A stretch of 16,839 bases of DNA from assembly GCA_002450895.1 (NCBI GenBank), contig DKAR01000085.1, forward strand, positions 6,047 through 22,885, given 5' to 3'. This stretch comes from Proteobacteria bacterium UBA6921 (GTDB taxonomy: Bacteria > Pseudomonadota > Gammaproteobacteria > SG8-11). Positions 1 to 9,200 of this stretch are shown here, one piece after another; the first letter of the stretch is position 1, and each line of letters opens with the position of its first letter. The position numbers and the translations under genes were made by a program. Below the pieces are notes generated by a model. That model did not search any database, was not told the DNA's origin, and saw only the letters and a list, made by a program, of their open reading frames with translations.

Positions 1-201
1 CGACGCGGCGACCGCCAATCCCGCGGCAGGCACCAGCCACCCCGGGCGAGCAGCGCGCGTCGGCGACTCGCTGCGCAAGGCGGCGGCACGCGCGCGCTGC
101 AGGCGATGAACCGTATGCGGATCAATTTTTTCAACCGACTGATCGAGCAGTTCGCGGGCTCGGTCCGTCTGTTTCGGCGTCATGTCGTTTGGGTCGCTCA
201 T
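1..201 (-). CDS. DUF3619-like membrane protein, N-terminal part (runs off left edge)
   Basis: Only the first 67 codons are inside the window; the frame is open to the edge. The start ATG (201-199) overlaps the TGA of the sigma-factor gene in an ATGA junction, so the two are probably translationally coupled. The visible protein has a hydrophilic, charged N-terminus with a segment ELLDQSVEKIDPHTVHRLQR followed by Ala/Arg-rich sequence, then a hydrophobic stretch beginning GWLVPAAGLAVAAS, which looks like the start of a membrane helix. This layout (short cytoplasmic helix, then one TM) fits the DUF3619 family, commonly encoded directly after a sigma-70-family gene in Proteobacteria. Being cotranscribed with a sigma factor and anchored in the membrane would suit an anti-sigma factor, but that is inference: no known anti-sigma motif is visible in this fragment. 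Confidence 0.7.
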   Translation of the reverse strand, partial: MSDPNDMTPKQTDRARELLDQSVEKIDPHTVHRLQRARAAALRSESPTRAARPGWLVPAAGLAVAAS

Positions 202-743
202 ACATGCTCCTCAAGAATCTCGCGCAGTGCATGCACGGCACGGGACAAGTGGGTCTTTACACTGCCTTCCGAACATTCCATGGCGCGCGCCGTTTCACTC
301 ACATCCAGTCCTTCCCAGATCCTTAGCAGAAACGCCTGTCGCTGGCGCACCGGCAGGTCGCGCAACGCCCGTTCCAGAGTCGCCATTGCGCGCTCATTTC
401 CGGTCGCAGATTCCGGATTCGTGGCCGCCGGGTCTGCGATGGCTTCCAGCGGATCGTCCTGATCTTCCTCGTGGCGGGCTCCCAGCACTCGCATCCAGAG
501 GGACCGCACCTTGCGCCGTCGCGACCAGTCCACGATGCGCGCATTGAGGATCCGGTAAAACAGCGGTTTCAGTTCCGCTGCACTGCGATCCGCGTAGTGG
601 CGCACCAGCGCGCACATCGCGTCCTGCACGAGATCCAACGCATCATCCCGTTGCCGCGTAGCCAGGAAGGCCATGCGGTAGGCGCGACGTTCGACCTGGG
701 CCAGGAAGGCATCCAGTTTTGCGTTGGTGTTTTCGGCTGCCAC
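198..743 (-). CDS. RNA polymerase sigma factor, sigma-70 family (ECF-like)
   Basis: This 181-residue protein has the two-domain build of group 4 sigma factors. Region 2 is at about residues 13-85, with DLVQDAMCALVRHY and then FYRILNARIVDWSRRRK, the usual core-binding and -10-recognition segment. Region 4 is at about residues 120-175 (ALRDLPVRQRQAFLLR, then an HTH ending GSVKTHLSRAVHALRE). It should redirect RNA polymerase to a small regulon, not identifiable from here. The start is taken as GTG at 743-741; AGAGGG lies 9 bases upstream (758-753), and the in-frame codons further upstream show no better start. The stop overlaps the start of the DUF3619-like gene. It is preceded on the same strand by can, 83 bp away. 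No CXXC or other metal/redox motif is seen that would hint at its signal. Confidence 0.9.
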   Translation of the reverse strand: MAAENTNAKLDAFLAQVERRAYRMAFLATRQRDDALDLVQDAMCALVRHYADRSAAELKPLFYRILNARIVDWSRRRKVRSLWMRVLGARHEEDQDDPLEAIADPAATNPESATGNERAMATLERALRDLPVRQRQAFLLRIWEGLDVSETARAMECSEGSVKTHLSRAVHALREILEEHV

Positions 744-813
744 AACAAATGACCCTCTTGTTGTGTAAAACGCACGGGAGGCGGGACGGTTGACAGACCT
801 TCGGCAAGATTGG

Positions 814-827
814 GGCCGGAACCGGCC
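814..827 (-). terminator. Perfect short inverted repeat at the can stop codon, possible weak terminator
   Basis: GGCCGG (814-819) and CCGGCC (822-827) form a GC-only hairpin that starts in the stop codon of can. In the direction of can transcription it is followed by CCAATCTTG, which is a poor U-tract. The hairpin may slow or partly end can transcription before the sigma gene. The lack of a clear T-run makes this uncertain. Confidence 0.25.
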
Positions 828-1483
828 TAACGCTTCTCGCCGTTCAATAACTTGCCGGCGACGTTGTAAATCATTGAAATCTCGCTCATGCCGGTGATGC
901 AGATGTCGAGATCACGCAGCAATCCATCTTCAACTCGATAGATCCAGCCATGCACGGCGAGTTCCTGCCCGATTTTCCACGCATTTTGTACGACCGTGGT
1001 CCGGCACAGGTTTTCCACCTGCTCAACCATGTTCAGTTCGCAAAGCGTGTCGAAGCGGCGCTCAAAGTCGGCAATCGAGTCCAGCTTGCCGCGGTATTTC
1101 AGGTACACGTCTTCAATGTGACGCAGCCAGTTGTCGATCAACCCCATCTCGCGGTTCTGCAACACGGCTTTCACGCCACCGCAGCCGTAATGGCCGCAAA
1201 TGATGATGTGTTTGACCTTCAACACGTCGACGGCGAACTGGACGACGGACAGACAGTTGAGGTCCGTGTGTACCACAACGTTGGCGACGTTACGGTGAAC
1301 GAACAATTCCCCCGGCAACAGTCCAACGATGTCGTTAGCGGGAACGCGTGCGTCGGAGCAACCGATCCAGAGGATTTCCGGTTGTTGCTGGTGTGCCAGC
1401 TTGGAAAAAAAATCCGGATCGCGCTTCTTGATGTCAGCGGCCCAGGCGCGATTCTTATCGAACAGGTTCTTCAGCAACCTCAT
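827..1483 (-). CDS. can: Beta-carbonic anhydrase, type II (E. coli Can-like)
   Basis: This is a zinc enzyme of the cytoplasm that interconverts CO2 and bicarbonate, supplying bicarbonate to carboxylases. From the chosen ATG it has 218 residues, close to the 220 of E. coli Can, and the ligands fall at the same numbers: Cys42 and Asp44 in the motif GCSDARVP, His98 and Cys101 in CGHYGCGG, with Arg46 pairing with Asp44. Trp39 and Arg64, which form the non-catalytic bicarbonate pocket of the allosteric type II enzymes, are also present, so activity is probably pH- and bicarbonate-dependent. The frame stays open upstream to a GTG at 1522, adding 13 residues. I prefer the ATG at 1483 because family similarity starts there (MRLLKNLF) and the numbering then matches exactly. 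It lies 66 bp downstream of the phytochelatin-synthase-like gene on the same strand. Confidence 0.96.
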   Translation of the reverse strand: MRLLKNLFDKNRAWAADIKKRDPDFFSKLAHQQQPEILWIGCSDARVPANDIVGLLPGELFVHRNVANVVVHTDLNCLSVVQFAVDVLKVKHIIICGHYGCGGVKAVLQNREMGLIDNWLRHIEDVYLKYRGKLDSIADFERRFDTLCELNMVEQVENLCRTTVVQNAWKIGQELAVHGWIYRVEDGLLRDLDICITGMSEISMIYNVAGKLLNGEKR

Positions 1484-1549
1484 GCGGGCGTTCTCATTCT
1501 CAAATCGCCGCCATGGTAACACAGGGTCCGTTGCTGCCCTGCACCTGTG

Positions 1550-2269
1550 TCAGTGCGTCAGCAGCAGCAAGCCACGTTTTTCGTTACTCTCGGTATCGAT
1601 GGTATCCATGGCCTCGTACAAACGCTTGCTGCTGACGAGGAACGGTTTGAACGGGTCGTAAACATCCAGGACAAACACGAGGTCTTCTTTTTCCAGGTAT
1701 CCGCCAATGGGCGAGTGATGGCCGCCACCGGCCTTCGGGCTCCAGAGCAGCGCGCGGGTAAAGTTAATCGTGTACCGCTGTGAGGCGTCGTTCGATTTCT
1801 TCAGGTGTTCGAGGAATTGTTCGTACGAGATATCGCGAATGACCTGCACTTTCCAGCCGCTGGAGTCGCGAATCAGCCGGCCCAATTCATCCAGCGTCAA
1901 ACCCATAGCCATCGTTTTGGCGAACGTCACGTCCGATGCGTCAAAGACATTGCTCTGTTTGTATTTGTTGACTCCAATTGATTTGAGCACGTTGACCGCC
2001 GTGGCCGGTCCGCAGAACACGGGATTGATCTGGTACTCGAAACTCTGGCGATACGCCTTGGCCACCGGGAGATTCCACGCGCGTTCGAGAAGGGCGGGGT
2101 CCTGGTATCGAGGGTCGGTCTGGATCGAGACGACGACCGAGGCGGCATCGTCTTTGGCAAGCGCCGCCGTCGTTGGCATGCCAACCAGCAACGAAATGGA
2201 GAACAGCGCAGCGAACAGACTGGCCCAGGTTCGGCCGCGGATTCGGTGAAGCAGGGATTCGGTGGTCAT
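1550..2269 (-). CDS. Secreted phytochelatin-synthase-family peptidase
   Basis: This 239-residue protein carries the papain-like catalytic set of phytochelatin synthases: Cys86 in NPVFCGPATAVNVL, His184 in GGGHHSPIGGY and Asp202 in VLDVYDPF. Its length matches bacterial members, which have only the catalytic N-domain and lack the Cys-rich C-domain of plant and yeast enzymes. Such bacterial enzymes mainly remove glycine from glutathione or its conjugates and make little phytochelatin. Residues 1-38 look like a Sec signal peptide (basic start, hydrophobic core, TTAALA before KD), so it probably acts in the periplasm, where it would process exported glutathione, glutathione conjugates or a related thiol peptide. 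AGGA lies 7 bases before the ATG. It sits between hrpB (127 bp) and can (66 bp); a metal-related link is possible but unproven. Confidence 0.9.
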   Translation of the reverse strand: MTTESLLHRIRGRTWASLFAALFSISLLVGMPTTAALAKDDAASVVVSIQTDPRYQDPALLERAWNLPVAKAYRQSFEYQINPVFCGPATAVNVLKSIGVNKYKQSNVFDASDVTFAKTMAMGLTLDELGRLIRDSSGWKVQVIRDISYEQFLEHLKKSNDASQRYTINFTRALLWSPKAGGGHHSPIGGYLEKEDLVFVLDVYDPFKPFLVSSKRLYEAMDTIDTESNEKRGLLLLTH

Positions 2270-2396
2270 GGTCTCGTCCTTCAGTTGTGTTCCGCGCCGG
2301 TGAAAAAGGGCACCGTCAATTCAGGGAAATGTGAGTTTCCAGAAACGAATTGCCGCACGCGCAGGTTCCGCAAGTCAATAGGTCAGAAGAATCGCG

Positions 2397-4919
2397 TCAG
2401 GTCCCGCGCGGTTTGGCGCGACGCGTGGGCTCGGCCTGCAAAGGATCATCGGGCCAATAATGTTTGGGATACCGGCCCTTCATGTCCTTTTTCACGTCAT
2501 GGTAGGAATTTTTCCAAAACCCGGCGAGGTCACGCGTCACCTGCACCGGGCGGTGGGCCGGCGAAAGCAACTGCAGCGTCAGCGCCACGCGCCCATTGGC
2601 GATTCGAGGTGTCTCCGCAAGCCCGAACAACTCCTGAAGTCGAACGGCCAGCGTGGGCGGATCGGATTCGTAATCGAGCGGAATGCGTGATCCGGTCGGA
2701 ACCACCACGTGCGTGGGCGCCTGCCGTTCGAGCTCCTGTTGGCGCGCCCAGTCCAGCTGCGATAGCAGCGCCGCATGCAGATCGATGCGCTGCAAGTCGC
2801 CCAGGCGGGTGATGCCCTGCAGATAGGGCGCAAGCCAACCCTCCAGCGTATTTAACAGCGCCGCATCGCTAACGTCCGGCCACTGATCTGCATCCTTTGC
2901 GAGGCTGGCGCGCACGAACATCCAGCGACGCTGTAATTGCCGAGTTGCCTTCGTCCAGGGCAGGCACTCCATGCCATTTTCGCGGATGCCCTGGAGCAAC
3001 GCCTCGACGACCCGGTCGAGGTCAGGCTTCGGCAGCGGCTTGTCGCTGAGTATCAGGCTTTCCAACCGACGTTGCCGACGCGCGATCACCGCGCGTTCGC
3101 GGCTATCCCATACGACTTGCGCCCGCTCAACAATGTGGTCCGCGAAATATTTCTCGATTTCCGTAAGCTCGATGGGTGCCGCGAGAAAAATGCGCGCCTC
3201 GCGTTCCACGCCGTCAAGGTCCGCCGCCACGAGAAAATCATGCTTCGCCAGCGCGTCAGTCTCCGGCACGAACGCGCCGCGACCATTCGCCAGCACATAT
3301 TTTCCAATGGCGCTTCCACGCCGCTGCGCAATACGGTCCGGATAGGCGAAAGCGAGCAAGAGGCCTGCTTCGAATGCGTGCTGCGGCTGCGCCGCATCCA
3401 GCCGCAAGCTGCGCTGCCATTGCTGCGCCGCCTTGCGCACCTGGAATACCGCGTTGCGGTCAACGGAAAATTTTTGCGCCGCATGTTCCGGCAGTGCGTC
3501 GCGCGATTTCGAAATTAGTATTTCAAGACGCGTACGAATATCCGCATCGCGTTCAAATCCGCGTGCGCGTAACACATCGCGCTCGCCCAATAACGCGGCC
3601 ACATCGCAAGCCACGCCGCCTAGTCCCAGTTCGCGACCACGAATCACCATATGCGCCAAACGCGGATGCATCGCAAGATCCGACATGGCCCGCCCCATCG
3701 CCGTGATGCGCGCGTCAGTGTCAATTGCGTCGAGCCGTTGCAGCAATTCACGCGCCTGGGCCAATGCGGCGTGTGGCGGCGGATCCAGCCACGCCAGCGA
3801 ATTGGGATCGCGCACGCCCCATTGCGCGAGCTCGAGCGACAACGGCGCGAGATCGGCCTCGAGAATTTCCGGCGTATTGAACGGGCGCAACCCTTTTTGT
3901 TCGGATTCACTCCACGCGCGATAGCACACACCCGGCTCAAGGCGGCCGGCGCGCCCGGCACGCTGCACGCTGGAGGCTTGCGACACGCGCAGTGTTTCGA
4001 GGCGCGTCATGCCACTGTTCGGATCAAAACGCGGGACGCGCTGCAGCCCGCTGTCGATGACGACGCGAACGCCCTCAATAGTCAGGCTCGTTTCCGCAAT
4101 CGACGTGGCGAGTACCACCTTGCGTTGCCCTTCCGCACACGGCTCGATCGCGTGCTCCTGCGCGTCGCGCGCGAGATCGCCGTAGAGCGGATAGATATGA
4201 ACGTTTGATGGTAGTTGTTGTCGCTTGAGCTCGTCTTCCACGCGGCGAATTTCACCCGCGCCGGGGAGAAAAACCAGTACGCTCCCCGGTTCATCGCGCA
4301 GCGCGGAAACGGTCGCTCGAACGACGGAGCCAATGACGTCTTCGCGTTTGATGGCTCCCAGATAACGCACATCGACGGGATAGGTTCGCCCCTCGCTAGT
4401 AACGATCGGTGCGTCGTGCAGCAGCTTTGCAATCGGTTCGACATCGATGGTGGCGGACATCACCAAAATGCGCAGCGATTCACGCAGTTGTTGCTGCATG
4501 TCGAGACACAAGGCGAGCGCCGTATCGGAATGAATGCTGCGTTCATGGAATTCGTCGAAGATCACCAGTCCGATGCCTTCCAGACCAGGATCGCTTTGCA
4601 GCATGCGCGCGAGCACGCCTTCGGTCACCACTTCAATACGCGTGCGCGCACTGACTTTCGTATCGAGCCGTGTGCGATACCCGACCGTCCCGCCAGCGTC
4701 CTCGCCCAGCGACTGCGCCATCCACATCGCGGCGTTGCGCGCCGCCAACCGGCGTGGCTCGAGCATGATGATTTTCTGCCCCGCCAGCCACGCCTCATCC
4801 AGTAGCGCCAGCGGCACGCGCGTCGTTTTGCCTGCACCTGGGGGTGCGCGCAGGACGAGCGTATTGCATTGCCCAAGACGCGCCAGAACTTCGGGAACTA
4901 CTACGTCAATCGGAAACAT
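2397..4919 (-). CDS. hrpB: ATP-dependent helicase HrpB (DEAH/RHA family)
   Basis: This 840-residue protein has the full HrpB layout. The helicase core carries Walker A GAGKTT (residues 28-33), DEFH (122-125, motif II), SAT (155-157, motif III) and QRAGRAGR (319-326, motif VI). It is followed by the HA2-like and HrpB-specific C-terminal regions, ending in a basic tail. HrpB is a DExH-box NTPase of bacteria whose cellular role is poorly defined, unlike its paralogue HrpA, which acts on stalled ribosomes. The ORF is open upstream to 5165. I choose the ATG at 4919 because MFPIDVVVPEVLARL aligns with the usual HrpB N-terminus, whereas the 82 residues upstream look like translated intergenic DNA. 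No strong ribosome binding site is visible before this ATG. It is divergent from the solute-binding lipoprotein gene. Confidence 0.95.
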   Translation of the reverse strand: MFPIDVVVPEVLARLGQCNTLVLRAPPGAGKTTRVPLALLDEAWLAGQKIIMLEPRRLAARNAAMWMAQSLGEDAGGTVGYRTRLDTKVSARTRIEVVTEGVLARMLQSDPGLEGIGLVIFDEFHERSIHSDTALALCLDMQQQLRESLRILVMSATIDVEPIAKLLHDAPIVTSEGRTYPVDVRYLGAIKREDVIGSVVRATVSALRDEPGSVLVFLPGAGEIRRVEDELKRQQLPSNVHIYPLYGDLARDAQEHAIEPCAEGQRKVVLATSIAETSLTIEGVRVVIDSGLQRVPRFDPNSGMTRLETLRVSQASSVQRAGRAGRLEPGVCYRAWSESEQKGLRPFNTPEILEADLAPLSLELAQWGVRDPNSLAWLDPPPHAALAQARELLQRLDAIDTDARITAMGRAMSDLAMHPRLAHMVIRGRELGLGGVACDVAALLGERDVLRARGFERDADIRTRLEILISKSRDALPEHAAQKFSVDRNAVFQVRKAAQQWQRSLRLDAAQPQHAFEAGLLLAFAYPDRIAQRRGSAIGKYVLANGRGAFVPETDALAKHDFLVAADLDGVEREARIFLAAPIELTEIEKYFADHIVERAQVVWDSRERAVIARRQRRLESLILSDKPLPKPDLDRVVEALLQGIRENGMECLPWTKATRQLQRRWMFVRASLAKDADQWPDVSDAALLNTLEGWLAPYLQGITRLGDLQRIDLHAALLSQLDWARQQELERQAPTHVVVPTGSRIPLDYESDPPTLAVRLQELFGLAETPRIANGRVALTLQLLSPAHRPVQVTRDLAGFWKNSYHDVKKDMKGRYPKHYWPDDPLQAEPTRRAKPRGT

Positions 4920-5222
4920 GGGGAAGATCGCAACTCTCGGAAGGAGCCATTGTATGCGACCCGGCAAGATCTCTTGAGTACGAAATGCGGGACGCGTTGA
5001 AGGCAAATCGTTACTAAGAATCGCGAATTGGCGGCGCGCATAAGCCACTGTAAGATTTGCGTAAATTCTCCCAAGACCAACGCCTGCGGCGTTTGAAAAT
5101 TCGACCCACGATCCGATAAACAGTGGTCCACCCAATTTCGGTGGTTGTCCCGGAACGCCATGCAAATCCTTTCATGCGCTGGGCGAACGGGCGAAATGGT
5201 TTCACGACCCAGGAAACTGCCA
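4920..5222. other. Divergent intergenic region with two hairpins
   Basis: No convincing gene lies in these 303 bp between hrpB (minus) and the lipoprotein gene (plus). Open frames that cross it are extensions of the flanking genes or shadows. Two inverted repeats are visible on the plus side: AACGCC-TGC-GGCGTT (5079-5093) and CCACC-7 nt-GGTGG (5128-5144). Both would lie in the leader of the lipoprotein-kinase mRNA if transcription starts near 5063. I looked for the conserved thi-box of a TPP riboswitch, because NMT1/THI5-like proteins can bind thiamine precursors, and did not find it. Confidence 0.6.
5028..5056 (+). promoter_or_regulatory. Possible sigma-70 promoter for the lipoprotein-kinase operon
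   Basis: TTGGCG (5028-5033) and TAAGAT (5051-5056) are separated by exactly 17 bases, each matching 4 of 6 consensus positions. This would start transcription around 5063 and give a leader of about 160 nt containing the two hairpins. It was found by eye; matches of this quality also arise by chance. Confidence 0.25.
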
Positions 5223-6197
5223 ATGAGTCTTTCCAAATTATCCGCAGTCATACTTGCCACACTAATCCTCCAAAGCTGCAGCCGGGACAACGCGGCGCCG
5301 CTGCGCATTGGTATAAATCCATGGCCGGGATACGAGTTCATTTACTTGGCGCAGGAAAAAGGATTCTTCCGCGACGCCGGAGTCAACATTCGTATCATCG
5401 AATTGAATTCGCTTTCAGATGCCCGCCGCGCTTACGAACGCGGTCAGATTGATGGCATGGGTACTACAGTGATCGAGGTATTGCAGGCTCGAGACCAATC
5501 GCCGCGATTGCCGCAGATCGTTTACGCGGTCGATTATTCTGATGGCGCCGATGTTATTCTCGCGCAGCCGAATATCAAGACGGGCGAGGAACTGCGCGGC
5601 AAGCGAATTGGCGTGGAGCTCGCTTCGTTGGGCGTATTTGTTCTCGCACGCGGTCTTGCTAAATATGGCCTGACGATCACGGACATCGTCCCGAAATCAA
5701 TGGATCAAATTACGATGGAACAGGCGTTTCGCCAGCAAGATCTTGATGCCATCGTCACCTACCCGCCAACGTCAATAAAAATGAGTCGCGATACGAAGGC
5801 AATGCCCTTGTTTTCATCCGCGGAAATTCCGGGCGAAGTTGTTGACGTAATCGCAATAGAGCAGGAAATTGCGCAAAAACGCGCGGACGACGTCAGAAAG
5901 ATGTTGCTCGCGTTTGAGCGCGCCATCGCCTACGCCGCACAGAATCCCACCGACGCCCATCGCATAATGGCGGCGCGGGAAGGAATCACCCCGGAAGAAT
6001 TTGCCACAGCATTGAAGGACGGCGTCCGAATCCTCGGGCCAACCGAGCAAGCGGAATTTTTCAGGCCGGGCGGGAAATTGTTCTCGGTCCTCGACAGCGC
6101 AGATCGTGTGTTGCGCGAAACGGGTCAGATCACCGGTGCTGACCGCCGCGACGGGTCCATTAACGGCACCTTCGTCAGCCACACCACGGAGAACTAA
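5223..6197 (+). CDS. NMT1/THI5-like solute-binding lipoprotein, likely sensor partner of the adjacent kinase
   Basis: The product has 324 residues. Residues 1-19 form a lipoprotein signal with lipobox LQSC and Cys19 as the predicted lipidated residue. The mature part begins as a type 2 periplasmic binding protein of the NrtA/SsuA/NMT1 group: RIGINPWPGYEFIYLAQEKG, then the family's typical second half with GKRIGVELASLGVFVLARGL and DAIVTYPP. The ligand cannot be read from sequence; relatives bind nitrate, sulfonates, taurine or pyrimidine precursors. The start ATG at 5223 is preceded by AGGA at 8-9 bases and directly precedes the signal peptide; an in-frame ATG at 5145 would bury it. The kinase gene begins 4 bases after its stop. 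There is no permease or ATPase gene nearby, so a role in signalling, presenting a bound ligand to the kinase's periplasmic domain, is more likely than transport. That is inference. Confidence 0.88.
   Translation: MSLSKLSAVILATLILQSCSRDNAAPLRIGINPWPGYEFIYLAQEKGFFRDAGVNIRIIELNSLSDARRAYERGQIDGMGTTVIEVLQARDQSPRLPQIVYAVDYSDGADVILAQPNIKTGEELRGKRIGVELASLGVFVLARGLAKYGLTITDIVPKSMDQITMEQAFRQQDLDAIVTYPPTSIKMSRDTKAMPLFSSAEIPGEVVDVIAIEQEIAQKRADDVRKMLLAFERAIAYAAQNPTDAHRIMAAREGITPEEFATALKDGVRILGPTEQAEFFRPGGKLFSVLDSADRVLRETGQITGADRRDGSINGTFVSHTTEN
6188..6193 (+). promoter_or_regulatory. Ribosome binding site that fixes a TTG start for the kinase
   Basis: GGAGAA lies 8 bases before TTG at 6202, inside the last codons of the lipoprotein gene. 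The only in-frame ATG upstream (6106) would add 32 residues translated from the out-of-frame lipoprotein coding sequence, with no ribosome site of this quality. TTG at 6202 gives a short cytoplasmic tail followed by the first membrane helix. Confidence 0.75.
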
Positions 6198-6201
6198 TTC
6201 C

Positions 6202-9200
6202 TTGCTCGTATCCAATGCGTCACTGCGGCGAAAACTGCTGGCGCCTTTCCTTATTACGGCGGCCGCGCTGGGGGCAATTGCATTGTGGGGAAACGACCGC
6301 CTCTCGCAGCAGCGCCTGGAGGATAAGTCCCTCGAACGCGCGCAGCTGGTCGCAAATCTGCTGAACTATGTAGCGGAAAATGCCTCGTTCCGAGGCGAAC
6401 TTCAGCGTACCGTCGCCTCGATCGGTGCGGAACCAGACATTCTCGAGATTGTGGTCGCAGGCGGTGCACCACCACGCATTGTTGCAAGCACAAAACAGGT
6501 CTGGATTGGTCGTGCATTGGCTGATTTGCCTGGAGAAGAGTTCGCGGATGATCTCAATCGCGCCATTGCCGGGGGTCGCGCCCATAGCCACTTCAATGAA
6601 GAATTACACCTGGTGGACTACACAGCACCGCTTCTGCTGAGTCTCTCCGATGTTGCTCATGACTCTCTTGCGAAAGGTGCGGTGATGGTACACATCGACA
6701 CCGACCCGGTGCGCGCCACCGTGCAGCGTTCCACGTACACATACCTGGGAATGTTCGGCACAGTACTCTTGGCACTGAGCGGTTTCGGATACCTGCTGAT
6801 TCATCGCGTCGTCCTGCGCCCGCTGGCGGCGATCGGCGCGCTCGTGTCAAAAAGCGATACTAAGAACGACGCAGCGTGGCGAACGATCCAGACCGGTGAT
6901 GAGCTTGGCTCTTTGGCAAAGACACTGCGCGATTCAATGGTGCGCGCCGATTCCGCCATTCACTCGCTTGCGCAACAGAAAGATGCTGCGCGCGAAAGCG
7001 AAGACCGATATCGATTAATTGCTGCATATTCGAGCGATATCATTTCGCGGTTCGAAGCAGATGGCACGCTGCGCTACGTATCCCCGGCCAGTTCGAACGT
7101 CCTGGGATACGAGCCCGGCACCATGGTCGGAAATTCTATTTTCGACTGGATCCATCCCGATGACCTTGCCGACGCACGGCGCGCCGTCGAAACCGTCCTG
7201 GGCAGTTTCCAGCTGGAAACCATGACTTGCCGCATGCGCGGAGTCGAAGGTGATTTTGTCTGGATGGAAACATCCCTACGCGAATTGCGCGATAGCACGT
7301 CCAAGACCAGGCAGGTCGTGGCCGTATCGCGCAACATCACTGAACGCAAGGCTGCGGAAGAAGAAGTACGTGACCATGCCGAACAAATGAGCGCCATCCT
7401 CGACAACATGGTAGATGGAATCGTCACGATTAATGAGCAAGGCATCATCGATTCAATCAACCCCTCCGTTGAACAAATTTTCGGTTACGCGCGAGAAGAA
7501 ATACTGGGGAAAAAAGTAAACATGTTGATGCCCAACCCTCACCGAGAGAATCACGATCAATATCTGTCGAACTACCGCCAAACGGGTACAGCGCGGATCA
7601 TCGGCATCGGCCGCGAGGTTGAAGGTCAACGCAAGGATGGAAGTGTCTTCCCGCTGGATCTTGCTGTCTCGGAAATTACGCGCCAGGGGAGTCGCATGTA
7701 TATCGGGATTCTACGTGACATTTCCGAACGCAAGCGTGTTGAACGCATGAAGAACGAATTCGTGTCGGCGGTGAGCCATGAAATCCGAACGCCAATGAAT
7801 GCTGTCCTGGGTTACGTCCAGTTGCTTGAATATGACGACAATCTCACGTCGAAACAGAAGATCCAGCTAAGCCGCATCCGCGATGCGGGCGACCACTTGA
7901 TCAACATCATTAACGATGTTCTGGATCTGTCGCGCATTGAAGCCGGAAAGGTAACCCTTAGCATTGAAGCGGTACCCGTGCAGGAAGTGCTCACAGAATG
8001 CAAGAGTTTGTCGCAGCCGCTCGCGGATAGTCGCAAGATTCATCTTCACGTTGATACCGAATCCGGACACGGCGTACAGATCCGCGCTGATCGCACCCGT
8101 CTGCGGCAGGTGCTTCTGAACCTGATCTCAAATGCGATCAAGTACAACCGCGACGGCGGTGGGGTTTGGGTACAGTGCGACTCGAATTCATCCAGCGGCG
8201 TGCGCATTAGCGTGCGCGATAACGGGCCGGGAATTTCACCAGAGAAACAATCGGGATTGTTTCAGCCGTTTAATCGGCTGGGCGCGGAGCGTGGTCACAT
8301 TGAAGGTACAGGTATCGGTCTGACCATCACAAAGAATCTGGTGGAGTTGATGAGCGGAACGATTGGTGTGGAAAGCGACGTTGGACAAGGAAGCACGTTC
8401 TGGTTCGAGCTCCCATTGGATCACCGCGAGTCCATGATATCCGACACGTCAAAACAGCAACTCGCAACCGAGGGCATGGACAAGCGCCCAGGCCACCATT
8501 TGGTCCTGTACATTGAAGACAACCCAGTAAACTTCGAATTCGTACAGGCGATTTGCGAGCGCTTTTGGCCCAACATGCGGCTGCTCGGAGCGGACACCGC
8601 CGAAGATGGATTGCGTACAGCCGAGCAACACCGACCGGATCTTATCTTGATGGATCTAAACCTACCTGGTATCGACGGCTACGAAGCACTCTCAAGATTA
8701 CGGAAAAATACGACACTTCGAAATATTCCGGTTGTTGCGGTTTCCGCAAATGCGATGCAGGAAAACCTGGATCGCGCGCGATCGTCGGGATTCGATGCGT
8801 TTATCCCGAAACCCATCGATGTCCCAGAGTTCTTGTCGATGCTTGACGAGCAACTGCCTACTAACCGGCGGCGCGCTATCGGAGATCGCGGTCAACGCGT
8901 GCTTGTTGTAGACGATAGTCCCGTCAATCTGGATATTGCGCTGGCGCTGATCGAAAACATGGGCCATCCGGTTGATGTCGTTGGCGATGGCGCGGCCGCT
9001 GTTCAAGCCGTACAGCGTGAGCGCTATGCCGCGATCCTGATGGATTGCGAAATGCCCACATTGGACGGCTATGCGGCAACCAGGACAATTCGCGCGCTGG
9101 GCGGCGACACAAATGAGATACCAATCATCGCGCTCACCGCACATGCGGAGGATGAAAACCGCACCAAGCGCGAAGCCGCGGGAATGGACGATTTTCTTGC

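Noticed and set aside
790..795. TTGACA on the plus strand in the can-sigma gap
   Set aside because: No gene follows on the plus strand and no matching -10 box is evident, so it is probably chance.
950..1519. Long open frame on the plus strand opposite can (189 codons)
   Set aside because: It is an antisense shadow. The minus frame encodes a complete carbonic anhydrase with all zinc ligands.
1519..1550. ACACAGG / CCTGTGT inverted repeat between the phytochelatin-synthase-like gene and can
   Set aside because: Only 7 bp with an 18-base loop and no T-run. It may be chance and supports no function.
1562..1634. 11-bp inverted repeat (CAGCAGCAAGC and its complement) near the 3' end of the phytochelatin-synthase-like gene
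   Set aside because: Both arms are coding: one is in the Leu-rich C-terminus, the other in a Ser-Ser-Lys-Arg segment. It is explained by codon use.
4920..5165. N-terminal extension of hrpB by 82 residues up to 5165
   Set aside because: The extension does not resemble an HrpB N-terminus, and family similarity starts at MFPIDV (4919). It would also use up most of the divergent region.
4920..5222. TPP riboswitch upstream of the NMT1/THI5-like gene
   Set aside because: The conserved thi-box sequence and its partner elements are not present.
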